Below are positions 18,123 through 26,870 of a stretch of 64,000 nt of DNA, piece by piece. Under the pieces are notes generated by a model. That model was not told the DNA's origin. It made no database searches and saw only the letters and a program-made list of their open reading frames with translations. Origin of the DNA: Pseudomaricurvus hydrocarbonicus (GTDB lineage: Bacteria; Pseudomonadota; Gammaproteobacteria; Pseudomonadales; Cellvibrionaceae); assembly GCF_011602365.1 (NCBI RefSeq), contig NZ_JAAONZ010000011.1:62001-126000 (forward strand), written 5' to 3'. Positions within the stretch are counted from its first letter, which is position 1. Every line of letters starts with the position of its first letter. A program made the position numbers and the translations under genes.

Positions 18123-18926
18123 CTAGCAGCCACGAAAACTCGGTTCGCGTTTTTCTTTAAAAGCCGAAGCAGCTTCCTTAGCGTCTTCAGAGATTTTCAG
18201 AAGCGCAAACAAGTCCAGCTCCAGCTCCATGCCTTTCTTCAATTCCAGATCAGCACTGGCACGCACAGCCCGTTTAACATATCGGGTGGCTACAGGCGGA
18301 CGCTTGCCAATCAACTGAGCTAAAGCCGCAACCTCATCCAGATGACTTGCAGCAGATTCAGCTACCCGAGTGACCAGTCCCAGAGCTTTTCCCTCTTCTA
18401 CCTTGATGCGCTCACCGGTTAACATCATATCCATTGCTTTGGCATAACCAACCACTCTTGGCAGGCGCTGGGTACCACCGCCACCGGGAATCAGGCCCAG
18501 AGCAGTTTCCGGAAGACTCATGACAATATCCGGAGCAGCGAAGCGAATATCACAGGCCAGGGCCAGCTCCATCCCCCCGCCCATGCAATAGCCGTGAATG
18601 GCTGCGATTACCGGCTTGTTGATCGTATCCAGTGTTTCAATCCAGCGATTGGCATCCATACGCTGACGAATTTCAATGGCGGTTTCCTGAGGCCGCTGTT
18701 CTTTAATATCCGCTCCGGCACAAAAACCACGCGGACCGTCACCGCGAATCACAATGGTCCGAATGACCGGATCACTGTCCAGCAAGCGCAAAGCTTGTGG
18801 CACGCCAACGCGAATGTCGTCATTAATGGCGTTAATTTGCTCAGCCCGGGTCAAGACCACCCAACCCACTTGCTGGTCTTTTTCCACAGTGACGGCGGCA
18901 TTTAAAACCTGAACGTCCTTATCCAC
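18123..18926 (-). CDS. Enoyl-CoA hydratase/isomerase family protein
   Basis: 267 residues from a GTG start at 18926. This start is chosen because GAGGAGG lies about 7 nt upstream and only 1 bp separates it from the stop of the preceding gene; an ATG at 18977 would force a 50-bp overlap. Crotonase features are the oxyanion-hole segments RGFCAGADIKEQ and HGYCMGGGMELALACDIRFA, then PETALGLIPGGGGTQRLPRVVG with the acidic catalytic position. It hydrates an enoyl-CoA or catalyses a related crotonase reaction in beta-oxidation of the degraded ring or side chain. It is the last gene of a long minus-strand operon. Confidence 0.88.
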   Translation of the reverse strand: MDKDVQVLNAAVTVEKDQQVGWVVLTRAEQINAINDDIRVGVPQALRLLDSDPVIRTIVIRGDGPRGFCAGADIKEQRPQETAIEIRQRMDANRWIETLDTINKPVIAAIHGYCMGGGMELALACDIRFAAPDIVMSLPETALGLIPGGGGTQRLPRVVGYAKAMDMMLTGERIKVEEGKALGLVTRVAESAASHLDEVAALAQLIGKRPPVATRYVKRAVRASADLELKKGMELELDLFALLKISEDAKEAASAFKEKREPSFRGC

Positions 18927-18927
18927 T

Positions 18928-19890
18928 TCAGGCCTCCTCAAACTCGAACAACTGACCACGCAACTCTGCAGGATCAACCCGGATTAGAGCGCGGCCATCA
19001 ACGGCCTCAGAAGAGTCTACCCAAGTGTACTTGACGCCACGAGTTTCCAAATCAGCGGCTTTTGCTGAGAGGCTATTCACAGAAATACGAATGTAATAGA
19101 GACCGGGTCCCCAGTTATTGAGATACAAACCCGCGTCGCTATCCCAGCGTGTCGGCTGAATAAGATCAAGATTGGCGCTGGACACTGCCCGAAATGGCAT
19201 ACGTGCCCTACGGTAACCCTCTCCGTTGAGCTGCTCAACACTTTCCGGCTCCCAGTCCAGATTAGTGGACAGACGCCATAGCACATCATCCAAATCCCGC
19301 ACCAGAAAGCCCCGAGCAGTTACCCGCACCATATCTTCAGGCTGGGGATCACGAGGCAAGGTGGGTTCAGCAGCAAAAACTTCTGGCGGCATTTGCAGCG
19401 GCTCGGTACCCATCACTTCTATACACAGACCACCATCTACTTCAGGTGTATAACTGGGGTCCTCAGGCAAGGTGCCTAGCCACAAGCGATCAAAAGGCAT
19501 TTCCGGAGTACGCTGAGCCATACGGAACGGCAGTTTGCGGCGCATCAATGTATCAATGAAAGCACTTAACTTTTCCTGTGGCAATGTAATCACTACCGCG
19601 TGAGTCATCATAGGACGATGATGTCCTTGATAGTCTTTCAGACTTTCGAGAAAGTCATGAAACATGGGGTCACCCGGATTAGGTGCGTCCAGGTGCCACT
19701 GAGGCTCAATTCGGGTTGGCGATACGGCTAAAGATTTATGAACCCGCAAAAAGTGGGCAATATACGGGTGATTATCAAAGGCCTGGCGCCATTTTTCATG
19801 CTTGTGGATACCCAATTTCTGGTGCAGCAATTCTGCCATACCGTCAGGATCTTCCATCATCATATCGGCGCTCATCAACAAGTCGAACAT
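18928..19890 (-). CDS. VOC/glyoxalase-fold protein of unknown function
   Basis: 320 residues from the ATG at 19890, six nt after GGAG; a GTG at 19902 is also possible. I do not recognise a named family. The arrangement suggests vicinal-oxygen-chelate repeats: an N-terminal segment of about 110 residues with MTHAVVITLPQEKLSAFIDTL, and a C-terminal half with VRVTARGFLVRDLDDVLWRLSTNLDWEPE and GLYYIRISVNSLSAKAADLETRGVKYTW, the latter two resembling glyoxalase beta-alpha-beta units. Metal ligands are not obvious. It is placed between an SDR and an enoyl-CoA hydratase with 1-bp spacing, so it is probably part of the same pathway. Confidence 0.6.
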   Translation of the reverse strand: MFDLLMSADMMMEDPDGMAELLHQKLGIHKHEKWRQAFDNHPYIAHFLRVHKSLAVSPTRIEPQWHLDAPNPGDPMFHDFLESLKDYQGHHRPMMTHAVVITLPQEKLSAFIDTLMRRKLPFRMAQRTPEMPFDRLWLGTLPEDPSYTPEVDGGLCIEVMGTEPLQMPPEVFAAEPTLPRDPQPEDMVRVTARGFLVRDLDDVLWRLSTNLDWEPESVEQLNGEGYRRARMPFRAVSSANLDLIQPTRWDSDAGLYLNNWGPGLYYIRISVNSLSAKAADLETRGVKYTWVDSSEAVDGRALIRVDPAELRGQLFEFEEA

Positions 19891-19967
19891 CTCTTTCTCC
19901 ACTCATGCTATGTGGCTTCACGACAAAGCCATCATGTAATATTTTATCGATACGAGCCTAAGCTATC

Positions 19968-19986
19968 GTTTGACACCTCGGCAGGC
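19968..19986. promoter_or_regulatory. Candidate 19-bp operator, site I (weaker)
   Basis: Reads GTTTGAC-ACCTC-GGCAGGC: the left half is perfect and the right half matches 4 of 7. It lies 78 bp upstream of the VOC protein start, between it and the SDR gene upstream in the operon. Confidence 0.3.
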
Positions 19987-20817
19987 TTACCGAGATTTCA
20001 CGCTCTCCGAAAAGTCTCGTTTTAAAGTTGGATAATAAGCGATCTGACCCTGCATACCTCCAGCAATATCAATAGAAGCTGCACTGATAAAGCTGGCGTA
20101 TTCACTCGCTAAAAATAACGCCATGCCAGCAACATCTTCGGGTTTTCCAAAGCGGCCGATAGGCACCGGCTTTAACGCCATTGCGTCAAATTCTTCACGC
20201 GTAACACCAGGCCCCATTTCTTTGTAATGACGATCCCACTGGCCGGTATCAACCCAGCCCATATTCAGACTGTTCACTAGAATATTGTCTTTTGCCAGGT
20301 TCATTCCCAACGATTTGCTTAGAGCATGGCAGGAAGCCCGGTTAACGACTGAAGGAATTCCTTCCGGGGTTGGGAATACTCCAGCTAACGCATTAATCTC
20401 AATAATGCGCCCCCAGCGCTGCGCACGCATATGCGGCACAACTGCCTTGGTAAAACGGAAATGGCCCATTTGTAAAATATTGGCGTGTTCCAGAATATCT
20501 TCAGGTGAAAGCGTATCCAGATTGCCGCCCTTACCTTGACCGGCATTATTCACCAGTACATCAACACCACCCCAGCGCTCTGCAACTTCTGCAACAAACG
20601 CATTAACGGCTTCAGTATCGGTGACATCGACAGGTCGAGCGATAACCTCACTGGCCTTAAGAGCGAGCTCTTCACCTGCCTCGGAAACTGCCGATTGAGT
20701 GCGGGCACAAATGGCCACGCGTGCACCTTCGGCAGCAAAAGCCATTGCAATGGCTTTACCAATACCACGTGAGGCACCGGTTACGATGACGCGTTTGTTA
20801 CTCAAATCAATATGCAT
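19987..20817 (-). CDS. Atypical SDR lacking the YxxxK motif
   Basis: 276 residues. The cofactor motif TGASRGIG (13-20), the NNAG motif (VLVNNAGQGKG) and the C-terminal SEYASFISAASIDIAGG region are all present. In the active-site strand the expected Ser reads Ala/Asn (EINALAG), and the expected YxxxK reads VNRASCHAL, so neither the catalytic Tyr nor Lys is where it should be. Some SDR subfamilies are known to have lost YxxxK, and they may be non-redox (dehydratase-like or structural) proteins. The gene is in the middle of the 24.9-18.1 kb operon between the VOC protein and the thiolase. AAGGTG precedes the ATG. Confidence 0.8.
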   Translation of the reverse strand: MHIDLSNKRVIVTGASRGIGKAIAMAFAAEGARVAICARTQSAVSEAGEELALKASEVIARPVDVTDTEAVNAFVAEVAERWGGVDVLVNNAGQGKGGNLDTLSPEDILEHANILQMGHFRFTKAVVPHMRAQRWGRIIEINALAGVFPTPEGIPSVVNRASCHALSKSLGMNLAKDNILVNSLNMGWVDTGQWDRHYKEMGPGVTREEFDAMALKPVPIGRFGKPEDVAGMALFLASEYASFISAASIDIAGGMQGQIAYYPTLKRDFSESVKSR

Positions 20818-20882
20818 ATTTCACCTTTTATTATGGTTCGTAAGGGAATCTGTCAAAATCTGTACTCGATGTTAAACTTGCC

Positions 20883-22055
20883 TCAAAGACGTTCGATTAA
20901 GGTTGCCGTTCCCATGCCGCCTGCACAGCATATTGCCTGCAGGGCGTAACGCCCTTCGCGTCGCTCCAGTTCATTGAGTAGCGAAGTCATGATACGCGCG
21001 CCACTGGCGCCAAGAGGATGGCCCAAAGCGATAGCACCACCGTTCACATTGAGCTTGTCGTCACCAACCTCTAGCTCTTTGGCCCAGCCCATTGGCACAG
21101 GTGCAAAGGCTTCGTTGACTTCAAACAGGTCAATATCGTCAACCGATAAACCGGTTTTTTCCAACACCTTGCGAGTGGCTGCAATAGGCCCGGTCAACAT
21201 TAAAGTCGGATCCGAGCCTACCGTTAAAAACTGCACCAGACGTGCACGCGGCTTAAGCTGATACTTTATACAGGCCTCTTCAGAAGCCAGTAATAGCACC
21301 GCCGCCCCGTCGGAAATCTGAGAAGAATTTCCAGCCGTCAAACGGCCGTCCTCCCGAAAACTGCTTTGCAATGTGGCAAGCTTTTCTACATTACTGCCTG
21401 CGCGAATGGTTTCGTCTTCTGACAACTGTTCCGGTACGTCGTCGAGATTATTTTTCTCTTGTAAGTCCCAGACTGGAATCGGAACAATTTCGCTCTTGAA
21501 ATACCCTTCTGCTGCAGCTCGTGCAGCACGCTGATGACTTTTCACTGCAAACTCATCCAGCTCGGTCCGGGTCAACTGCCATTTGTCCACCAACCGTTCT
21601 GCAGCTTCCCCTTGGCTAGTCAACTCAAAGCGGTCTTCAATCATCCAACCAAAGGCTTCACCATGTATATCGCGATTCCCTCCCATGCGCACACGGCTCA
21701 TATTCTCTGCGCCACCGGCAACCACCAAATCAGCAGATCCGGCAGCAATTAAACCGGCACCGACGTGTACAGCCACTTCTCCAGATCCGCATTTGCGGTC
21801 GATGGTCAAACCGGGTATCGATTCTGGCCAACCGGCACTCAGCAGCGCCGTTCGGGCAATATTCGCCGATTGCTCACCCACCTGAGTTACACAACCAAAA
21901 ATCACATCATCAATGTGTTCAGCAGAGACACCGGTCCGGTCCAGCAACGCATTCAGAACATAAGCTCCCAAATGATCTGCTCGCACATTAGCGAGGCTGC
22001 CCCGGTAGCGCCCAACCGGTGTCCGCACTGCATCTACGATATAAACATCACTCAC
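20883..22055 (-). CDS. Thiolase (acetyl-CoA C-acyltransferase type)
   Basis: 390 residues, the standard thiolase length. The nucleophilic C89 is in DRKCGSGEVAVHVG. NEAFAPVPMGW, GGAIALGHPLGASGARI (H346) and the second catalytic cysteine in CCAGGMG (C376 or C377) are intact. It should cleave a 3-oxoacyl-CoA with CoA, releasing acetyl- or propionyl-CoA. Its start overlaps the stop of the 3-hydroxyacyl-CoA dehydrogenase gene by 4 bp, fitting consecutive beta-oxidation steps. Unlike the Ltp2-like protein at 30.6 kb, it keeps all catalytic residues. Confidence 0.92.
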   Translation of the reverse strand: MSDVYIVDAVRTPVGRYRGSLANVRADHLGAYVLNALLDRTGVSAEHIDDVIFGCVTQVGEQSANIARTALLSAGWPESIPGLTIDRKCGSGEVAVHVGAGLIAAGSADLVVAGGAENMSRVRMGGNRDIHGEAFGWMIEDRFELTSQGEAAERLVDKWQLTRTELDEFAVKSHQRAARAAAEGYFKSEIVPIPVWDLQEKNNLDDVPEQLSEDETIRAGSNVEKLATLQSSFREDGRLTAGNSSQISDGAAVLLLASEEACIKYQLKPRARLVQFLTVGSDPTLMLTGPIAATRKVLEKTGLSVDDIDLFEVNEAFAPVPMGWAKELEVGDDKLNVNGGAIALGHPLGASGARIMTSLLNELERREGRYALQAICCAGGMGTATLIERL

Positions 22056-22957
22056 AGGTTGCTACCTTTAAGCCCTGACCCTGGCACTTTTTGCCCGTCT
22101 TCATCGTACTTATAAACACCGTGGCCGGTTTTACGACCATAACGACCTGCCGCCACCATTTTGATGATTAATGGGCATGGACGGAACTTTTCACCCAGAG
22201 TTGAGTGCAAGTATTTTAATACTGACAAGCGGGTATCCCAGCCCGTCAAATCACCGAGTTCCAACGGACCCATAGGATGATTAAAGCCCATACGCAAAGC
22301 GGTATCGATATCTTCGGCGCTGGCAGTTCCTTCCTGAAGCATCCACATGGCTTCGTTACCCAGCATCGCCGACATGCGACTCGTGGTTAGCCCCGGAGAT
22401 TCATTAACCAGAATCGAGGTCTTATTAAGCGCTTTACACCATTCACGGGTAATTGCAATCGTGTCTTCATCTGTCGCCAGCCCCAAAACCAGTTCTACCA
22501 GCTTCATTTTATGGACGGGATTAAAGAAGTGCATACCAATTACACGCTCAGGGTTCTCCAAAACACTGGCTATTTCAGTCACACTCAGAGCCGAGGTGTT
22601 TGTCGCGATAATCGCGTCTGTACTCAGCACAGATTCTGCTACTTTTACAACCGCTTGTTTAACCGATAAGTTTTCTGAAACGGTTTCAACCAATAAACAA
22701 GTATTGTCAGGAATTTCTTCAACTGAGGTTTCAGTATGAAGACGAGACTTAGCAGCACTTGCATCCCCCTCGGTGATTTTACCAAGTTTGACACCACCAT
22801 CAAAAATCGCATGGATATTTGCAATAGCTTTTTCTAAAGCCTGGGAATTTGTGTCTACAACGGTTGTAACAAAGCCACTACTGGCAAAGGCATGAGCAAT
22901 GCCCGTCCCCATTAATCCTGAACCAACAACCACCACATGACTACTTTTACTAATCAT
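22052..22957 (-). CDS. 3-hydroxyacyl-CoA dehydrogenase
   Basis: 301 residues, the length of single-function 3-hydroxybutyryl-CoA dehydrogenases. It has an N-terminal NAD motif (VVVGSGLMGTGIAHAFASSG), the catalytic segment IGMHFFNPVHKMKLVELV, and NESPGLTTSRMSAMLGNEAMWMLQEG in the C-terminal helical domain, followed by NHPMGPLELGDLTGWD. It oxidises an L-3-hydroxyacyl-CoA to the 3-oxo ester that the overlapping thiolase can cleave. It is co-transcribed with the FAH protein gene 17 bp upstream. Confidence 0.92.
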   Translation of the reverse strand: MISKSSHVVVVGSGLMGTGIAHAFASSGFVTTVVDTNSQALEKAIANIHAIFDGGVKLGKITEGDASAAKSRLHTETSVEEIPDNTCLLVETVSENLSVKQAVVKVAESVLSTDAIIATNTSALSVTEIASVLENPERVIGMHFFNPVHKMKLVELVLGLATDEDTIAITREWCKALNKTSILVNESPGLTTSRMSAMLGNEAMWMLQEGTASAEDIDTALRMGFNHPMGPLELGDLTGWDTRLSVLKYLHSTLGEKFRPCPLIIKMVAAGRYGRKTGHGVYKYDEDGQKVPGSGLKGSNL

Positions 22958-22974
22958 TATTATTAATCCTTTGG

Positions 22975-23850
22975 TTAACCTGTGACTATTTTTTCACCGA
23001 CACGATTAGACAAACTACCAATACCTTCGATACTGGCTACCACGATTTCACCAGGATTTAAAAATTTTCCGGTTCCCTGTCCCACTCCGTCTGGTGAGCC
23101 GGTAAACATAATGTCACCAGCGCTGAAACTGGAACGTGCCTCAACAAAATTCAACAATTGGCCAACATCCCAAGTCATATCCGCTGTGGTTCCATTCTGG
23201 CGAATATCGCCGTCAACGCTGAGCTTTAGTTGTAACTTCGGGCTGCCCTCGGGAAACTCGTCACGCGTCACAATCCAGGGGCCAACACCAGTGGTTTTGT
23301 CCTGGCTTTTAGCGGCAAACAGATCCATGCCAACCCCTTTTGGGCCGCTGCGCTGTAAATCACGGGCGCTGACATCGTTGCCAACGGTATAGCCGAGAAC
23401 ACTATCCAAAGGATTCGAGGGGTCAACAGGGGTTAAACCCAGCGCTACCACCAGCTCTACCTCATGATCCAGTTCATCGGTAAGAGGTGGGTAGCGAATA
23501 GGGTCATTGGCACCGATTAGAGCTCCATAAGCTTTCAGAAAAGCGATAGGCTGTGATGGTGCCGCAAGCCCAAAATCTGCGGCCAAATGCTTGGCATAGT
23601 TTGCACCAGCCACAACAACCCGGTTGATTGCCTCTACCGGAGGTAACAATCTCACTTCAGACAGTGTCAAAGTTTCACCTGTTAACGGCAACTCAGCCTG
23701 TCCAGACGCTGCGTTACCCGAATTGATCGCACAGGTCAGAGCCGGCCCCCACTGACTAAAATCACCAGCAATAGGAGCCACAGTCTGAGCCGAAATGTCT
23801 AGTAACGCCCAGAAACTATTTTGGGCGTATTCACATCTGGCCAGTTTCAT
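22975..23850 (-). CDS. Fumarylacetoacetate hydrolase family protein
   Basis: 291 residues. The metal-binding acidic residues occur in DELDHEVELVVALG (about 123-136) and the family segment GYTVGNDVSARDLQ follows. FTGSPDGVGQGTGKFLNPGEIV near the C-terminus is the usual FAH-fold end. Members hydrolyse or decarboxylate beta-diketo or oxo-dienoate acids formed after meta-ring cleavage. It is one of two FAH proteins in the window; the other (28979-29965) sits beside the dioxygenase. The stop and start of neighbouring genes are only 2 bp (amidohydrolase side) and 17 bp (dehydrogenase side) away, indicating one operon. Confidence 0.87.
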   Translation of the reverse strand: MKLARCEYAQNSFWALLDISAQTVAPIAGDFSQWGPALTCAINSGNAASGQAELPLTGETLTLSEVRLLPPVEAINRVVVAGANYAKHLAADFGLAAPSQPIAFLKAYGALIGANDPIRYPPLTDELDHEVELVVALGLTPVDPSNPLDSVLGYTVGNDVSARDLQRSGPKGVGMDLFAAKSQDKTTGVGPWIVTRDEFPEGSPKLQLKLSVDGDIRQNGTTADMTWDVGQLLNFVEARSSFSAGDIMFTGSPDGVGQGTGKFLNPGEIVVASIEGIGSLSNRVGEKIVTG

Positions 23851-23852
23851 AA

Positions 23853-24944
23853 TTACGCGCCCTTCTTTTCCGTACCCGGTCCACCAATTTTACTTGGATC
23901 GATTTTCAGAAGATCACAGGCATTTTTCCAACGAATCTTGTCAAGGTCTTCAGCAGATAAACGCAAGCCTTCTGTCAAGTCGTGACGAACCGCATCACTA
24001 CCACCAAAGTTGGAACCATAAAGAACCCGATCAGCACCGATGATATCAACCATAGCCTGACGCATCGGAACTTCATGTAACTCAACATCAAAGTAAAAGT
24101 TTGGCAGGTACTCAAGGAAAGGCTTCTTATTGTGAAAGGTATCCAGGTTTGGATTGGTTTGGGCCAAGCGACCCAACTGGTACGGCACAAAACCACCGCC
24201 ATGAGTGATATACACTTTTAGTTTCGGGAAGCGGTCAAATACCCCCCCGTTGATCATGTACCACAGGCATTTAGTTTCATCGTAATTCATGCCAACGATA
24301 GCCGTTGTTTCATAACGATCTGTGTTGGCTTTATCACCCCAGGTCACTGACTGGTTATAACCGTGCACAAACATCGGCAAATCCAGATCGCACAGCGCCG
24401 CCCAAACCGGGTCCATCTCTGGCGAATCAAATTCCAACCCGCCAAAATTGGAACCACCCGCAACCAGCCCTTTAGCGCCCAACTGAGTACAGGCACGACG
24501 AATCTCTTTGGCAGCTTCCTCAGGCACATTCAGGGGGGCATGAGCCCAAAACATCAGGCGGTCAGGTGCACCCGCACAGTACTCAGCGAGTACGTCATTC
24601 ACTTTTCTCGCAAATGGCACGCCAAATTCCGGCTCGGCCCAGTACATATAGCAGTGACTTGGAACCGACACGACCTGCAGGTTCTGGCCAGCGGCGTCCA
24701 TACCCGCTACACGAGTCATGGGGTCACGCCACTTCTCCATGTATTCCTGCACATCCAGGGTTTTCCCTTCAGCATGGGCTTTACGCAGAGCGGCTTTACG
24801 TTCAGGCGCACCAAGTGTCAATACCCAGTCACCAACACGCAATTTGATATCGCCGTCATTCTGTAATTCAAAGGCAGGCCCCCAGTAGGGATGCTGATTG
24901 TAATAATCCGGATGAGGGGCATGAGCATGGAGATCGATAAGCAT
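23853..24944 (-). CDS. Amidohydrolase-2 (ACMSD-like) family protein
   Basis: 363 residues from the ATG at 24944, six nt after GAGGAA. It is a TIM-barrel metal-dependent hydrolase/decarboxylase: HxH at residues 5-7 (LIDLHAHAPHPDYY), a later metal His in FVHGYNQSV, VYITHGGGFVPYQLGRL, and a C-terminal aspartate in LYGSNFGGSD. Relatives include aminocarboxymuconate-semialdehyde decarboxylase and aromatic/oxo-acid decarboxylases and hydrolases. It may decarboxylate or hydrolyse a ring-cleavage product. As the first gene of the 24.9-18.1 kb operon it follows a promoter region holding a candidate operator. Confidence 0.85.
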   Translation of the reverse strand: MLIDLHAHAPHPDYYNQHPYWGPAFELQNDGDIKLRVGDWVLTLGAPERKAALRKAHAEGKTLDVQEYMEKWRDPMTRVAGMDAAGQNLQVVSVPSHCYMYWAEPEFGVPFARKVNDVLAEYCAGAPDRLMFWAHAPLNVPEEAAKEIRRACTQLGAKGLVAGGSNFGGLEFDSPEMDPVWAALCDLDLPMFVHGYNQSVTWGDKANTDRYETTAIVGMNYDETKCLWYMINGGVFDRFPKLKVYITHGGGFVPYQLGRLAQTNPNLDTFHNKKPFLEYLPNFYFDVELHEVPMRQAMVDIIGADRVLYGSNFGGSDAVRHDLTEGLRLSAEDLDKIRWKNACDLLKIDPSKIGGPGTEKKGA

Positions 24945-25126
24945 TAGAAATTCCTCTAGTAGAGTAGGCCGACCTGTAATCACTATTGATAACTACTGAC
25001 CGAAAGCGCAACACAACATTTGTTATTTTGTTTTGACAGGCCAGCAATTGCCCATCAACGTTAATGAACCACAGGCCTTAATATAAACAGTTTTACAATT
25101 TGTGTCTAACTTGTTTTTGAGGTAGC

Positions 25127-25145
25127 AGTAAACCCCGTGTCAAAC
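25127..25145. promoter_or_regulatory. Candidate 19-bp operator, site C
   Basis: Reads AGTAAAC-CCCGT-GTCAAAC: the right half is perfect, the left half weak (3 of 7), and the central CCCC tract is shared with sites B, D and E. It lies about 185 bp upstream of the amidohydrolase that heads the 24.9-18.1 kb operon. Confidence 0.35.
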
Positions 25146-25211
25146 ACAATTAGCTAAAGCTCTTGTAAAGAAATCAAATTCGGTTTAGACAACGCATTTG
25201 TTTAGACTTTA

Positions 25212-26009
25212 TTACTCTCTAACCGGGACGTCCGCCGGCCTCGAGTTATAGCCTGGTAAATGCAAGCCGCCGTCCACATGCAGGGTTTCACCGGTCACAT
25301 ACCGCGATAACTCGCTGGCCAAAAACACAACAGCGGGACCGATGTCTTCTTCCGGATCACCGCAACGCCCAAGTGGTCGCATCGCCGCAGAGCGCTCCGC
25401 GAACCCCGGATTTTCAGCTGCCAACTTGTGAAACGTGGCTCCCATAGCGGTTGGCGCAATAGCATTGACAGTGATATTGAAACGCCCCCACTCCGACGCT
25501 GCACTGCGGGTCAATCCAACAATACCGGCCTTGGCCGTGTTGTAATCAGCATGCAGCCAAGCACCTATATCCACATCGATTGAGAAGAAATTGATAATTT
25601 TACCGCCCCCCCGCTGGCGCATGTGCGGCAGCGCAGCACGCATGGCCCACCAACTGGCACGGATTGTCGAGGTCAAAGTCTGGTCGAGCATGTCGTCAGT
25701 TTTGTCTTCTAGCCGTACATTAGGTGTCGGCACGAAAGCGTTATTCACAAGAATGTCCAAACCGCCAAAATGGCTAACCGCTGCATCGATGGCAGCCAGT
25801 ACAGAGTTTTTTTGGAGGATGTCTGTGTGGACAAATAAGCCTTTACCCCCCAGAGCCTCCAACTCACTGGCGGTCTGCTGACCAGAAGCCACATCAATCT
25901 CGGCAATGACAACGCAAGCGCCTTCGCGGGCAAATCGGCGAGCAACACCACGACCAATGCCGCCACCGCCACCGGTAATCAGTGCGACCTTATTGCTTAA
26001 AAGCCCCAT
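25212..26009 (-). CDS. SDR family oxidoreductase
   Basis: 265 residues, a classical SDR. The cofactor motif is TGGGGGIGRG (13-22). An acidic residue after strand 2 (IAEIDV) suggests NAD(H). It has VNNAFV in place of NNAG, and the active-site residues are in INFFSIDVDIGAWLHADYNTAK, with Ser and the YxxxK motif (YNTAK). The C-terminus ends ELSRYVTGETLHVDGGLHLPG. It is separated from the next minus-strand operon by 267 bp and is therefore probably transcribed separately or reads through. It is divergent from the DUF2889 gene, with 79 bp between the starts. A GAGG sequence lies close upstream. Confidence 0.87.
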   Translation of the reverse strand: MGLLSNKVALITGGGGGIGRGVARRFAREGACVVIAEIDVASGQQTASELEALGGKGLFVHTDILQKNSVLAAIDAAVSHFGGLDILVNNAFVPTPNVRLEDKTDDMLDQTLTSTIRASWWAMRAALPHMRQRGGGKIINFFSIDVDIGAWLHADYNTAKAGIVGLTRSAASEWGRFNITVNAIAPTAMGATFHKLAAENPGFAERSAAMRPLGRCGDPEEDIGPAVVFLASELSRYVTGETLHVDGGLHLPGYNSRPADVPVRE

Positions 26010-26088
26010 ACCAACCTCACTTCTTGTATTTATTGGACATTTTTTGTATTACTGTATTTATTAGATAGACAATAGACGGATAACCTAC

Positions 26089-26832
26089 ATGCCCTTTTTC
26101 AGACGCGTAATCAATATTATGGTCCATGGTGACACGGATTCAGGTGAGGTAAGAGCCGCACTTGAAGATGACTACCACCACTTCCGGGTACGCTTGAACC
26201 TGCACAACCAGCGAATCACTGAAGCACACGCCGAAGCCTTGCGTACACCTTATACGCTGTGCAAGGACTCAGTTGCTGAGATTACTAAAATTTGCCAGAC
26301 GCCCATCTTACAAACGGCTCATGACATTACTCGGGCTACCGATGCCCGATTGCAATGCACCCATCAATTAGACCTCGCAGGTCTGGCTCTCGCGACGGCC
26401 GCCCGCGGCCTTAAATCCCAACACTACGCTGCAGAAGTGCCCAGACACAAGTTGGGGTTTACTCAGCCTCGACTCTGGCGCAATGGCACAGAGATTTTAC
26501 ACTGGGATGTTCAGGACAATATTATTAAGAGTCCCGCCCCCTTTTGTGAAAGACCTTTGGGCCAAGGCATGTCCTCCTGGGCTATTGCCAATCTGGACAG
26601 TGAAACGGCCGAAGCGGCAATGGTTTTACGTCGTTGTACCTTGATTTCTCTCGGCAGACTTCGCAATCTCGATCTTGAAACCCACGCTCATGACTGGGGA
26701 CGCTGTTATGTTCAACAGCCAGAACGAGCTTTTGACGCCAAACGAGTGATCGGCTCGACACTGGATTTTAGCGAACGCGAAACAGACCTTTGCGCCACCG
26801 ACCAAGAATGGTTACACCAATCCACAATCTAG
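26089..26832 (+). CDS. DUF2889 domain protein
   Basis: 247 residues. The N-terminal half matches the DUF2889 pattern: GEVRAALEDDYHHFRVRL, then EALRTPYTLCKDSVAEI and a segment ending LDLAGLALATAARG. The function of the family is unknown; members recur in aromatic, terpenoid and steroid catabolic clusters of proteobacteria and actinobacteria. It has no signal peptide or membrane segment, so it is probably cytoplasmic. Histidines and cysteines are scattered without a clear metal motif. It is transcribed alone, divergent from an SDR and convergent with the dioxygenase beta-subunit gene, with a strong hairpin between. Confidence 0.78.
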   Translation: MPFFRRVINIMVHGDTDSGEVRAALEDDYHHFRVRLNLHNQRITEAHAEALRTPYTLCKDSVAEITKICQTPILQTAHDITRATDARLQCTHQLDLAGLALATAARGLKSQHYAAEVPRHKLGFTQPRLWRNGTEILHWDVQDNIIKSPAPFCERPLGQGMSSWAIANLDSETAEAAMVLRRCTLISLGRLRNLDLETHAHDWGRCYVQQPERAFDAKRVIGSTLDFSERETDLCATDQEWLHQSTI

Positions 26833-26835
26833 TAT

Positions 26836-26864
26836 AAAAAGCACTGCCACATAGTGGCAGTGCT
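26836..26864 (-). terminator. Strong hairpin terminator
   Basis: AGCACTGCCAC and GTGGCAGTGCT form a perfect 11-bp stem with a 3-nt loop (26840-26864). A run of five T residues follows on the minus strand, just after the dioxygenase beta-subunit stop codon. It may also serve the convergent DUF2889 gene. Confidence 0.8.
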
Positions 26865-26870
26865 ATACGA

